DNA of 64,000 nucleotides from Populus alba (Eukaryota > Streptophyta > Magnoliopsida > Malpighiales > Salicaceae). The position numbers and the translations under genes are program-made. Shown in pieces: positions 50,952-62,558 of this stretch (position 1 is its first letter; each line of letters opens with the position of its first letter). A model generated the notes under the pieces. The model had not been told where the DNA came from. It did not search any database and saw only the letters and a list, made by a program, of their open reading frames with translations. The stretch spans positions 12,466,967 to 12,530,966 of the forward strand of contig NC_133299.1 of NCBI RefSeq assembly GCF_005239225.2, read 5' to 3'.

Positions 50952-51573
50952 GATAATGAACAGTGATTTTTGGTGAAAGTCCATTTCAGTCCTCTCTCTT
51001 TCAATTGAGCCCTAATTGACCCTAAACCTTTTTCTTGAATGCAATTTGGCCACTAATTAATTTGGAAAAAATTAAATTTGGTCTTTTAAAATTCAGATTT
51101 TCTCAATTAAGCCCAAATTAAACTCCCAAACTTAATTTTTCACCAATTAAGCTCCAAATAAAATTAATTTGACCCATTTAAGGTATAATTAAGTCCTTGC
51201 ACTTAATTAAATCCTTCAATTGGACCCAAATTAATTCTTAAACATAATTAAAATTTAATTCGGCCCATGATTAAATCAAATTGGCCCATTAAAAATTTAA
51301 TTATGTCATTGAACTTAATTTTTGTGCAAATTCATCCAATAATAATTTAATTTGACCTTGAATTTGCCTTTGTTCTTCATTTTTTGGCACAATAAGGTAC
51401 AATTAGGCCTTGAGCCTCCTCCAAAATTGCAGCTTGATTCCCCGATTTCCTTTCTTCACTTTGTCAGCCTTTATTTTTGAAAAAGAAATTGATTTTTTTT
51501 TATTTTATAAATAATAATAGAAATAAAATAACATTCAAGAAAATCTTGGTGAGTCTAAAATTGGGTTACAACA

Positions 51574-51587
51574 GTTGCCCCCTCTTT
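51574..51587 (-). other. Polypurine tract of the Tat/Ogre element
   Basis: On the minus strand it reads AAAGAGGGGGCAAC, immediately before the LTR start TGTTGT. This is the site where plus-strand DNA synthesis is primed during reverse transcription. Confidence 0.85.
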
Positions 51588-51687
51588 ACAATGCTTACGG
51601 TATAAAGGCATTGGAAAATTCATTTTCTTTTGACTTTGCATAGTAAGTTTTGTAAAGAAAAAACGATGGTGGTATAGATTTTCAGTT

Positions 51688-52245
51688 GGTCTATTCTTCT
51701 AGGCGACCTGCCCATTGATAAAATGCGAGGAAACTCGCAAGTGGTCTAATTGTTCCAGGCGACCTGCCCAATAGTGAAAATGAAAGCAAAGAATTTTGTG
51801 AGTGATCTAATTGTTCTAGGCGACCTACCCGATGATAAAATGATAAAATGCGAGGAGACTCGCAAGTGGTCTAATTGTTCCAGGCGACCTGCCCGATTGA
51901 TAAAATGCGATGAGACTCGCAAGTGGTCTAATTGTTCCAGGCGACCTGCCCGATTGATAAAATGCGAGGAAACTCGCAAGTGGTCTAATTGTTCCAGGCG
52001 ACCTGCCCGATTGATAAAATGAGACGAAAATCGCAAGTGGTCTAATTGTTCCAGGCGACCTGCCCGATAAAATGCGATGAAAAATCGCAAGTGGTCTAAT
52101 TGTTCCAGGCGACCTGCCCGATAAAATGCGATGAAAAATCGCAAGTGGTCTAATTGTTCCAGGCGACCTGCCCGATAAAAAAAAAATGCGAGGAAACTCG
52201 CAAGTGGTCTAATTGTTCCAGGCAACCTGCCCGATGATAAAATAC
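51688..52245. repeat. Tandem array of about ten 50-60-bp units next to the 3' LTR
   Basis: Each unit begins ggtctaattgttccaggc and continues gacctgcccgat, then a variable stretch of tgataaaatgcgaggaaactcgcaagt type. Length varies mainly after gcccgat. Arrays of this kind are known between pol and the 3' LTR in Ogre elements and seed satellite DNA. The open frames seen across it on both strands are repeat artefacts. Confidence 0.93.
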
Positions 52246-52290
52246 TTGAAAGTGAATGAGCTTCAGGGTTGGTGAAAACTTGTAAAGGAA

Positions 52291-52510
52291 ATCATACCTG
52301 TACGGTTGAGATTTGATTTGTAAATCGATCTCAAAGATGATGTAAGCTTCTCACGAAAGTCTTATATGTACAGCTGGGATCTGATTTGCAAATCAATCTC
52401 AAAGACGACGCTCAAGAAAGTCTTATATGTATAGTTGAGATTTGATTTGCAAATGAATCTCAAAGACGACCCTTAAGAAAGTCTTATATGTACAGCTGAG
52501 ATCTGAGCTT
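52291..52510. repeat. 61-bp tandem repeat with a palindromic core, about 3.5 copies
   Basis: Units begin gtcttatatgta at 52359, 52420 and 52481, with a longer first unit before them. Three units carry a (near) palindrome: gatttgtaaatc, gatttgcaaatc (perfect 12 bp) and gatttgcaaatg. They end just upstream of the plus-strand TATA box at 52542. Confidence 0.9.
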
Positions 52511-52541
52511 CTATTCAAAATGATGGCAGGAGCAAATTCCC

Positions 52542-52548
52542 TATAAAT
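52542..52548 (+). promoter_or_regulatory. TATA box for the antisense ORF
   Basis: TATAAAT on the plus strand, 82 bp upstream of an ATG in good context (aaccATGtc). The spacing fits a Pol II promoter that runs opposite to the retrotransposon. Confidence 0.6.
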
Positions 52549-52629
52549 CACGCGGTATTGGGCAAAAGACATCATCAACTTCTCACATTTTCAATACTCT
52601 CAGAGTTCTCAACTTTTGAAGTTTTAACC

Positions 52630-53174
52630 ATGTCTTCCTCTTCTTCCAAACCTTGCTCCTGCGGCAGAGCCTGTAGTTTTGCGTACTACTTTTGAAGTGA
52701 ATGGTCGTCCAGTTACAATAGAGGATACTGTAATGGATAATGAAGATATTGCTGTAGCCGTGGCTAGAGACATGATCCTTCCTCGTGATGAATTAATACT
52801 GGCAGCCAGGACCGATATTGAAGCAGTGAATCAGTCACTTGCTCTTAGTATCAGAGCTACTTCGTCTTTGGTGAACATGGCGGAGCGTCTTCATGCCAGA
52901 AGACTTGAGTTAAATACTCAAATTCCTGAGCTCCACAATCAGATTGAGAATTTAAGGAAAAGGCTCCATGATGAGAGACGTTACAAAAACGACTTGGAGA
53001 GGAGAAACGAAGAACTCAATGCACGTGTTGACTTTTTGGAGGGACTATGTTAACACACGACACCTCGAGTTCGAGGAACAGATGGAACGCATAATTAACC
53101 AGTTTGAGGAATTTCGAGTAATGATGGATCATCAGCGAGCTGAAAATATCCCTAATCGTCCTCGCAGTGTTTAA
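52630..53174 (+). pseudogene. Antisense extra ORF of the Tat/Ogre element, coiled-coil type, two frameshifts
   Basis: The ATG at 52630 begins MSSSSSKP. The frame then shifts near 52650, and the main frame runs to a stop at 53051-53053. A second shift near 53045 leads into a frame ending at 53172-53174. Together they cover about 180 codons. The middle and end are rich in Glu, Arg, Leu and Asn with a heptad feel (ERLHARRLELNTQIPELHNQ, LEFEEQMERIINQFEEF), so a coiled coil is likely. Tat-lineage elements such as Grande are known to carry an antisense gene between integrase and the 3' LTR. Position and strand fit that; homology to those proteins is not established. Function is unknown. A polyadenylation-like AATAAA lies near 53205. 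Confidence 0.65.
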
Positions 53175-55198
53175 CGTTTATACTTGTAAACCATTATGCC
53201 CATGAATAAAAATCCATCTTTCTCGTCTTTATTCATGAATTTTGCTTTTATGGAATTGCCACATTTGATATGATTTAAAAGAACTTCAATTCATCTGTGT
53301 CTCGTTGGATCCCGTGAGGAGTTTTGTTTCGAGAGATATCTGCAAAACAAATATGCGATGCTTGTGAAGTGAGATGATATGCAATGCATCTTACTTGTTT
53401 TTGAAATATAGATCCCCGTTCATCTTGTTTGAGGATCTTGACTTTGAGTGAGCTGTTTTGATTTACGCGTACTTCAAGTCTACTCAAGCTGACCCATGTT
53501 GTCCATTTTCTAAGATAAGCATTGTTTGAGTTTCCCAATAGTCACTGCACGTTTCTCTATTGGTAACTTCACTGAGAGAATCAACTTCTTCGTGGCCCGA
53601 CATTGTCCTGGGATTTCATCTGCATTTCTCTTACTGAAGATGTATCAGTTGTCTTGTTGTCTAACTGATCATACTGTAAGAGTCAACAATCTCTTTTCAT
53701 AGATACTGGAAATCATACTATTTCAGTCCTCATGCTAGAAGAAGCCTACAATTTATCACGTGTATTTTCCACTAGGAAAGCAAATTTCTTTGCCGTTAAG
53801 GATCTGGTAATTGCTTCTCTACCCCCTGGGAGAATTAACTGCCTCATTTCATTTCCTCCTTTGCTCTTATTGTCATTAAAATCTCTGGTTTTCTAATGGT
53901 GCCTCGTAATGTGTTATACGCTCATTTTTCTTACAAAGAAAACCTTTTTCCAAAAATGATTTTTCAAAAGATCTGTTTTGTTCTCGTAAACCGAAACTCT
54001 TAATGTCTGTTTATAACAATGTTCAGGCAATTCTGGGGCTTTATGTCAAATCTCTTGGTAAAAGTAATCTAAGATGAAGGTAAGTGATGAGATGACCTTC
54101 TGCTTTGGTTTTCAAAGTGTTCAAGCGATTGCTTGAAGGTGTTTTGAGAGAAAAGAAACAATTTGCCTTTTAGTTTTAGAAACACTCTTTTTAACAGCAT
54201 GAATAATAACGAGTAATTATTTGCTACGCCATGACTCTTGATGAAAAAAAAAATCTCTTATATTTTGAGAACGCCATTTATTGATCCAGGTCACTTACTT
54301 GATTAGAAAGGACTTCAAAGGCATGTAATGTATTTTATGGCTCAAGGCTATAAAAGAAAGAGTATTCCATAAGCTCAAAAAAGTGTTTAAGGGCTTATAA
54401 ACTATAGATCACTATTATCTTGTCTTGGCATTTTCTTTTGCTACCTTGACAACAAAAATGATGATGAATATTCCAAATGAGGAACTTCTGTTTTTTTTTT
54501 TTGTTATTCCCATCTTTGTTAGGAATTCAATTGTTTGGAATTTTATGGAATTTTTTTTTGTTGTCAAACTTTCTTTATAAGCTCACATGCTTTCAAGACA
54601 ATTTCCTTAATCATATTTCTCTGTTTGCCCCCTAGTGTAGGGTGTGATCTTAGTAAAGGTTCTTGTGAAAGAAAAAACTTTAAATAGACTCGGATCAAAT
54701 TGGGACTGCAAAGGATAATTTTAAAGAAAGTGAAAGGAATATCAAAGATGGTCTTTCCTCATTTCAAGTAAGATCAGTTAAAACCAATAAGCTTTGTCCA
54801 CATCCAGCGTAATGCTTTGGACTTGTAAGATACCATGTTTTGTGAGTCCATGACAAACTAATGTACTACCAACCATTATTCATGCTGATAAAATGTGGAT
54901 CCAAGATATAATTTGGGTGATAGTTGTTCCAATTGCATGTTTTGACTTGTTTGGTCATCTCTTTCAAGGGAATTACTCTAAACATTATTCTAAACAAATC
55001 ATTGATTTATTTCATTGAAATCACAAACAAAATCAGTTCTTTTAAAACCTCATTTAAAAAAAATGGACTCTCTTGTAAAAAAAAAGTTTGAAAGATCAAA
55101 TTGTTGAGCCATTGAGATCATGCATGGGCTTTTTGGTGAGGTATAATGCAAAGAGAATTTCCTGGCCAAAACTTTATTGATTGGATTGGATGAAACCA
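53175..55198. other. Noncoding part of the Tat/Ogre element between the antisense ORF and pol
   Basis: No long frame on either strand. The sequence is mixed and not obviously repetitive. It would include the 3' flank of the antisense ORF and the sequence after the integrase stop. Confidence 0.6.
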
Positions 55199-58100
55199 TC
55201 ATACATAATACTTTTTCACAGAATCAGAGTTCACAGGCCTAGGTAAATCATCTCCATCCATCCTAGTTAACAACAGAGCTCCTCCAGAGAATTCTTTCTT
55301 CACTACATATGGGCCTTCATAGTTTGGTGCCCACTTGCTTCGGTCTTCACTTGGTAATGGCAAGATTTTTCGTAGTACAAGATCCCCTGCTTTGAATTCT
55401 CTAGGTCGAACTTTCCGGTCATATGCTTTGGTCATCCTTCTTTGGTACAGCTGGTGATGGCAAATTGCAGCCAACTTCTTCTCACTTATCATGTTTAGCT
55501 GTTCATATCTCACTTTAGCCCATTCAGCTTCTTCTAATTTAGATTCTATTAGTACTCTCAAAGAGGGAATTTCCACTTCTAAAGGCATCACCGCTTCCAT
55601 CCCAAATACTAATGAATAAGGTGTAGCTCCAGTGGATGTCCTTACTGCTGTACGATATGCATGCAGAGCAAAGGGAAGCATCTCATGCCAATCCTTATAA
55701 GTGACTACCATCTTCTGGATAATCTTCTTGATATTCTTGTTTGCAGCTTTAACAACACCATTCATCTTTGGTCTGTAAGGAGATGAGTTTGAATGTTTAA
55801 TTTTCCACTTCACACATAATTCTGTGATTATTTTCCCATTAAAAATTTTAGCGTTGTCGGTCACTATCTTCTCAGGTGAACCGTACCGACATATCAAATC
55901 TTTCTCAATGAAGCACTTGACCACTTTTTGAGTTACATGAGCATAAGAGCTGGCCTCCACCCACTTTGTGAAGTAATCAATGGCTACTAAGATAAATTGA
56001 TGCCTATTGCTGGCCTTTGGGTTGATTGGACCAATCACATCTATTCCCCACATTGCAAACGGCCATGGTGATGTCATATTAAACAGAGGAGTTGGAGGTG
56101 CATTTATCTTATCACTGTACACTTGACATTTATGGCATTTTCTGACATAATTGATGCAATCTTTCTCCATGGTCATCCAGAAGTACCCAGATCGTTGCAT
56201 TTGTCTAACCATCATGTGCCCACTTGCATGAGTTGCACAGATTCCTTCATGAATTTCTTGCAATGCTACCTTAGCTTCGATTTCGTCTAGACATCTTAGT
56301 AAAGTTCCATTGAATGATCTTTTATATAGAATTTCTCCATCTAGGTAAAATTCCATGGCTAACCTTCTCAAGGTCTTCATATCTGCTTTAGATGCCCCCA
56401 AGGGATATTCTTGATATTGGATAAATCGCTTGATGTCATAAAACCATGGGTTCCCATCTATTTCTCCTTCGACTGAACAACAATGAGCTGGAAAATTTTT
56501 AATCTCAATGTGGATTGGTTGTACCCTGATTCCGTAATTAATTTTGGCTATAGAAGCTAAGGTTGCCAAAGCATCAGCAAACGTGTTTTTATCTCTTCCT
56601 ATATAGGTAAAATCTATCTCATCAAAGCCCTCAGTCAGTTTTGAGAGATATTGTTGATATGGGATCAATTTTTCTTCTTTGGTCTGCCATTCGCCTTTCA
56701 CTTGACATATTATTAACATTGAATCCCCATAGACATCAAGCTTCTTTATTTTCATCTCTAAAGCAGCTTCCAACCCAAGGATACAAGCCTCATATTCAGC
56801 AATATTGTTGGTACATTCAAATTGTAGTTTGATTGAGATGGGATATTGCTTTTGGTCAGGTGAGATTATCACAGCCCCCGCTCCATTGCCAGATACATTC
56901 ACTGCCCCATCAAAATACATAATCCACCAATCATTCTTCTCTTTGTCTTCTTCTACTATCAACACATCCTCATCCGGGAAGTCAAATTTCTAAGGCTCAT
57001 AATCTTTGATAGCATTATCTGCCAAATGATCAGCAATTACACTTCCTTTTACAAATTTTCTTGTCTTGTATACAATGTCATACTCGGCCAACATTACTTG
57101 CCACCTTGCTATTCGGCTTGATAAGTAAGGTTTCTCAAAGATGTATTTAAAAGGATCCATTTTTTAGATCAACCAGGTGGTATAATACAACATATATTGT
57201 CGAAGACGCTTCGTGCTCCATACAAGAGCACAACACAGCCTCTCAATCATAGTATATCTGGATTCACAATCTGTAAACTTCTTGCTCAGATAATAGATAG
57301 CTTGCTCTTTTCTTCCAGACTCATCATGTTGTCCTAACACACAACCCATTGCTTCTTCTGTTACTGTCAAATACAAGATCAAAGGTCTTCCAGGTACAGG
57401 CGGCACTAACAAAGGTGGATTCTGTAGGTATTGCTTTATTTTATCAAAAGCTTCTTGACAATCTTTGTCCCAAGTACCAGGATTCTTTTTTCGAAGCAAT
57501 CGAAAAATTGGCTCACATGTTGCTGTTAACTGAGATATGAATCGTGCAATGTAATTCAAATGTCCCAAGAAACCTCTTACTTCTTTTTCGGTTTTAGGAG
57601 CTGTCATTGCTTGAATTGCTTTCACTTTATCAGGATCGACCTCTATTCCTTTATTGCTTATCACAAATCCGAGCAACTTTCCAGACTTCACCCCAAATGA
57701 GCATTTTGCAGGATTCAATTTCAATTGATACTTCCTCAGTCTATCAAATAATTTTCTTAGAATCTGAACGTGATCTTCTTCATTCGTAGACTTAGCAATC
57801 ATGTCATCCACATACACTTCAATCTCTTTGTGTATCATATCATGAAAAAGTGTCACCATTACCCTTTGATATGTGGCTCCAACATTCTTTAACCCGAATG
57901 ACATCACTTTGTAGCAAAATGTTCCCCATGGTGTGACAAAAGTGGTCTTCTCTTTATCTTCTTCAGCCATTTTAATCTGGTTATACCCGGAGAATCCGTC
58001 CATGAAGGAATAAGTTGAGCTTCTAGCAGCATTGTCTACCAAGACGTCTATGTGAGGCAAAGGGAAATTATCCTTTGGACTAGCTTTATTTAGATCCCTG

Positions 58101-58649
58101 AAGTCCACACATACTTTGATTTTGTCATCCTTCTTTGGTACTACCACTATGTTCGATACCCATTGAGGGTATTTAATGACTTCTAGAAAACCAGCATCCC
58201 ACTGCTTCTTTATCTCGGCCTTGACCTTGAGCAGAATATCCGGGCGAGTTCTTCTCAATTTCTGCTTGACAGGTTTACATCCTTCTATCAAAGGCAATCT
58301 GTGTACTACAATATCAATGTCTAAACCAGGCATGTCTGCATAAGACCAGGCAAACACATCCACATACTCTCGTAGTAGTGAGGTTAAACAATATCTTTCT
58401 TTTGTAGTAATCAAAGTTCCGATCTTTAGCTCTCGTCTATCTTGCTCGGTGCCTACATTTATCACCTCTAATTCTTCTTTTGCAGGTTTCCAAGCATGCT
58501 CAGACTGTTCTACCTATCTAGTAAACTCTTTCATATAATCTTCATTCCATTCCTCTTCGTCCATTGCAATCACATCCTTATCAAAGTTTGGCCATTCATT
58601 TTCAATGCAATATGTTTGTGGATTTATAGAGGATTCGCTTTCAGAATTC
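55199..58649 (-). pseudogene. Tat/Ogre pol: reverse transcriptase, RNase H, second RNase H, integrase
   Basis: A single minus-strand frame interrupted by three in-frame stops: TAG 58514-58516, TAA 57164-57166 and TAG 56990-56992. No frameshift is seen. In order: RT with the YVDD catalytic motif (in EVYVDDMIAKS); a native RNase H region ending near LRQYMLYYTTW; the extra archaeal-type RNase H with YFDGA, NNIAEYEACILGL and VYGDS (the D-E-D residues present); the integrase zinc finger (H-x3-H and CHKC); and the integrase core with WGIDVIGP and IVTDNAKIF. The third integrase acid is replaced: NGVVKAANKN (codon 55748-55750) where the family has Glu. The last codons give SVKKYYV before the stop. 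This copy cannot make an active Pol. Confidence 0.93.
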
Positions 58650-58894
58650 CTGAAAGCGAAAGGTGTTTTGTGTAAATGTGTATTTTGTAGCCAAACAAAA
58701 CAAAAAAAATAACAATTGTTGAAGAAAATGCAAGATCTCAATAATATTTTAAAAGTTGACTTAATAATTATGAAAAGACCTTATGTTGACATCTTGAACC
58801 AAGATTTCAACTAGGTACAAAAACACAAAGCAAACTACAAAGCAAAGCACACAAAGTAAATAAGAGCAAATATAAGCAAATGCTTATTCATTAC
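58650..58894 (-). other. Predicted intron between protease and reverse transcriptase
   Basis: Donor AA|GTAATG overlaps the apparent stop codon of gag-pro (58893-58891). Acceptor CGCTTTCAG| ends at 58650. Removing the 245 nt joins gag-pro to pol in one frame and skips the stops between them. Ogre elements are known to splice an intron exactly here. The borders in this copy are my prediction. Confidence 0.65.
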
Positions 58895-61800
58895 TTCTTG
58901 AAAACAACTGGGGCTTCTTCAATCTCCCAATTATGGAATACTTCGTCAACAACAAGCTTTCGCACAAAGGTGTTGGTTGGAGCCTCCTCTAGAGAGTGGA
59001 CAGTTAACTGAGGTAACAGTTCATCTTCTTTTGCCGTTGTTGGCTCGTCATCAAAATTCCAGCCTTTTCCTTCACCTTCCTCTACATTGTTGATATCCAT
59101 GAAAGCAAGTTTCTGCCCCAAGACTTCCATCATGTTTTCAGGTTTCATCACATATGCTGACTTTGGGAAAGAAACATGGATAGGTGGGATTACAATGTCT
59201 TCTTCTTCTGGCTTCCTTCCTTCCATTCTGGCCAACCTTCTTTCTCGCTTAATCCTAGCAGCTCTCTGGTAATCATCTTTCTTAGGCTTAAAGCCAAGCC
59301 CAAACCTCTGATCAACAGTCTTAATTTTCATTATGTTGACTCTCTTGAGATTTCCAACAATTGAATCATTCTGGAATGGTAGCCCATGTTTCAAAAAGCA
59401 CTTAGCTATCATTTGGGCAGTATCAGAAATCATTGGTCTTCTTAACACCGTATTCTCTGGTACCCATTCAGTGTTCACAAACTCGAAGGCATGAAGATTT
59501 CCATCTTTGCAATCTTCTGCTTCAATATAAGGGACCGACACATTCCTTATCATGGACAAGGTTTCTTCTGCCTTTACTTTTACTAGAGTACCATTGATAA
59601 TATACTTCAGACATTGGTGTAGAGATGATGTCACAGCCCCAGCGGCGTGTATCCATGGCCTTCCCAATAACATGCTATACGAAGGATGGATGTCCATCAC
59701 TTGTAATGTTATCAGAAACATCTGAGGCCCTATAAACAATTCAATGTCAATGGTCCCTATCACCTGTCTAGGGGAACCATCATATGCTCTAGTTGTCATC
59801 GTGCTTGGTCTCATGTAAGTAACATCAATTGGCATCTCATCTAATATATGCCTTGGTAGCACATTCAACGCTGAACCATTATCCACAAGCACTTTGCCGA
59901 TCAAATAGTCCTTACATTTCACGGTGATGTACAAAGGCTTGTTATGCCCAGTCCCTTCCGGGCCTAGCTCATCTTCTGTGAAGTATAAGTAATTGGATGC
60001 TTGAATTCTTCCCACCAAATGTTCCATCGTATCTTGAGTAATATCCTGCGGCACATATGCTTCATTCAACACCTTTTGCAATGCCTTACGGTGTAACTCA
60101 GAACTCAAGATAAGTGACATTAAAGAGATTCTAGCAGGAGTTTTCTTCAACTGATCCACCACACTATACTCACTATGCTTCATCAACTTCAGAAATTCAT
60201 TAGACTCATCTTCACTTATAGGTTTGTTCACTTCCATACCTTTAAAAGCATCAACTATTTCTTTTCCTTTAGCTTTCCTCTGCCTCTCTAATTCTTCTGG
60301 TGTAAAACACCGACCACTTCGAGTTAAACCGCCGATTTCAGGGTGAAAGATGGGAGTAAGGTTCTTAATGTTGAAAGAATACCCATAATTGTAAGGCATT
60401 GAGCCATAACTTTCACTGTTTGTGCATACAGGCTTGGTCAGGATTAGTTTTGGTGGACCACCCACAGTTTGTTGGAGTCTACAAACTTCCATTTTTGTCT
60501 CCTGACGGCCTATCATCCCAACTTCACTGCTCTTTTCTGCACTCTCTATCCTTAACATGCCGAAAGTCAGCATCATTTTCACTTCTTGGTGAAATTCTTC
60601 ACAATCATCAATGTGATGTCCCACCTTGCCATGAAACTTACAGTAATTATTTTCATTCATCACTGGTTCAAACTCAGATAAATATTCAGACTGTACCAGC
60701 ATATCATACAATCTTTCCATGGAAACCTTCAAAACTCTTTCCTTCTTACCCTCAATTCCTACAACATTCACTCCTCTACTACTTGCAGTATGATTGGGTA
60801 AAGGATTGGACTTCACATTCGGTGCATCATCAAAAGTTATCCATCCAGCCTTTATCAATTGCAGAAGCTTGTTTTTAAATGCATTGCAGCTTTCAATGTT
60901 ATGCCCAGCAACGTCAGCATGATATTCACATTTCAGATCTGGCTTATAACAATTTGGGTATGGAGGTTGCAGTGGGGTTAAGGGAATGGGAGCTACTTGC
61001 CCAATACTCAACAACTTTGAGTACATTTCTCCCAAAAGAAGTGGCAATGGTGGCAATCGTTCTTGGGTTCTTTGAAAATTCCTTCTTGGAGGATTAACGA
61101 TATGGTTACTTTGTTGGTCATGTGGTTGGTTTTGTTGGTTGGTAGGGAAAGGTTTAGTGAAGTTTACACTTGCAACTTGTTGGGTAGGCATTTGGAAGTT
61201 ATAATGGTGGTAATTTGTTTTCTTACCCTTATACACTCCTTCCACGTTGTTTACCTCGGAATCCTTCTTTTTCTCAGTAAAGCCTCTCTTCTCAGTAGGC
61301 TCTGACATTCTCCCCGCTCTTATCGCTTGTTCTATTCTCTCAGCGATAGTTACAGCATCATAGAAATGCTGAGCTGAACTACCCATCAGGTGTTCAAAGT
61401 AGGGAGATTTAAAAGTGTTAGAAAAAAGAGTGACCATTTCTTTTTCTAACAAAAAGGGTTGCACATGAGATGCTTTTTCACGTCATCTCAAAGCATATTC
61501 TCTTACAGTCTCTTTGCTGCCCTTTTCCATGACTAACAAGCTTGACCTATCCGGGGCTACCTCCATGTTGAATTTATACTGCTCCACAAAGGCTTTTATC
61601 AAATCTTTCCACTTTCTGATCTTGGTGTTATCCAGCCTTGTATACCAGCTTAATGCCGATCCAGAAAGACTGTCTTGAAAGAAATGGATGAGAAGTTTCT
61701 CATCATTCACTACTTCTGCCATCTTATTGCAGTAAGATTTAAGATGAGTGACTGGGCATTCAGTTCCAGTATACTTGATGAATTCTGGTACCCTAAATTC

Positions 61801-62241
61801 TTTGGGTACAACTACATTTGGAACTAAACACATTTCTGCGGCATAAACAGGATCATATAAGTCTGCCCTTTCGACTGCCTTCAATCTTTCTTCTAGAGCG
61901 GTCAATTTATCATAATCGACATTTTCAGAGAATTTCATCCTTTATGGGTCATCAGTTGCCAGGTTTACAGTAACTGACACTTGTGCTGGTGGAACATTGG
62001 CAGTGAACTGTTGTTCAAATGAAGAGGGATTTGCTCCTAAATTTTGAGGCGGGAATACAAAGGGAGCTGATGGCATAGATATAGATGGAGTTGCAACTGC
62101 TGGCTGAGTAGAGGTACCTTCCCCAGACTTGGATACTAGGGCCTGCTCGAGTAGACTTGTAAGTTGTGCTATATCATTTTTCATGTTCTCCAACTCTCTT
62201 TGATAATGAGCCTCTAGGTGGGCCCTTTCTTCGTTCTCCAT
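58891..62241 (-). pseudogene. Tat/Ogre gag-protease with two in-frame stops
   Basis: One continuous frame of 1,117 codons interrupted by TAA (61942-61944) and TGA (61483-61485), with no frameshift. The N-terminus is a helical, Glu-rich segment. The gag domain follows (FRVPEFIKYTG, LSGSALSWYTRLD, WKDLIKAFVEQY). Two zinc-knuckle-like motifs come next, of C-x2-H-x4/5-H-x4-C type (CEYHADVAGHNIESC and CKFHGKVGHHIDDC) rather than the usual CCHC. The aspartic protease has VLVDNGSALNVLP, the DxGS form of this lineage. The C-terminus ends in FKK at the predicted splice donor. Start ATG at 62241. Confidence 0.9.
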
Positions 62242-62558
62242 TATCTTCCTTCGTAATCGAGTGTAATGAATTTTATGGCTTCTTGGAGGACCTATATTTC
62301 AACCTGGCTGAATGCAAGTAAACTAAATGAAATGCACAAATGGATGCAAAATGCCATATAGTTTATGCATGCTTGTTATTGGTTTCAAATTTTCTTTTAA
62401 CTTATGATGAGGAACAAACCAGATCAGATTCTCTTAAAAAAGTTCTCACTGAGGACTCCAAACCTACAGGGACTTGAACCGATTTAGGGGATAAATTTGA
62501 TGCCATAAATCAAAATAAGCATTTCTCATTATTTTACAATATTACAATTACAACAGAC
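62242..62558 (-). other. Spacer between ORF1 and gag
   Basis: 317 bp without a coding frame. It would be the leader of the gag-pro ORF. No distinct motif is seen. Confidence 0.6.

Larger units (their letters stand above)
49179..51573 (-). repeat. 3' LTR of the Tat/Ogre element, 2,395 bp
   Basis: The ends are TGTTGT and ACAACA, a 6-bp inverted repeat. The polypurine tract directly adjoins the right end. A minus-strand TATAAATA box lies at 50423-50430. Other contents: GGAGTCGCCATCT at 49277-49289, two hairpins (49906-49978), a (GAA)n tract (about 50000-50027), a 209-bp tandem duplication (50535-50951) and the AATTAA-rich tract 51000-51400. The open frame at 50034-50549 (minus) is Pro/His/Ser-rich LTR leader sequence with no domain. 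Confidence 0.85.

Noticed and set aside
51746..52225. 159-codon repetitive frame and its opposite-strand partner
   Set aside because: Both are translations of the tandem array and have no initiation context or domain.
51688..52245. Regular repeats with variable parts, superficially CRISPR-like
   Set aside because: Units vary mainly by small indels, spacers are not unique, and they sit inside a plant retrotransposon. It is an ordinary tandem array.
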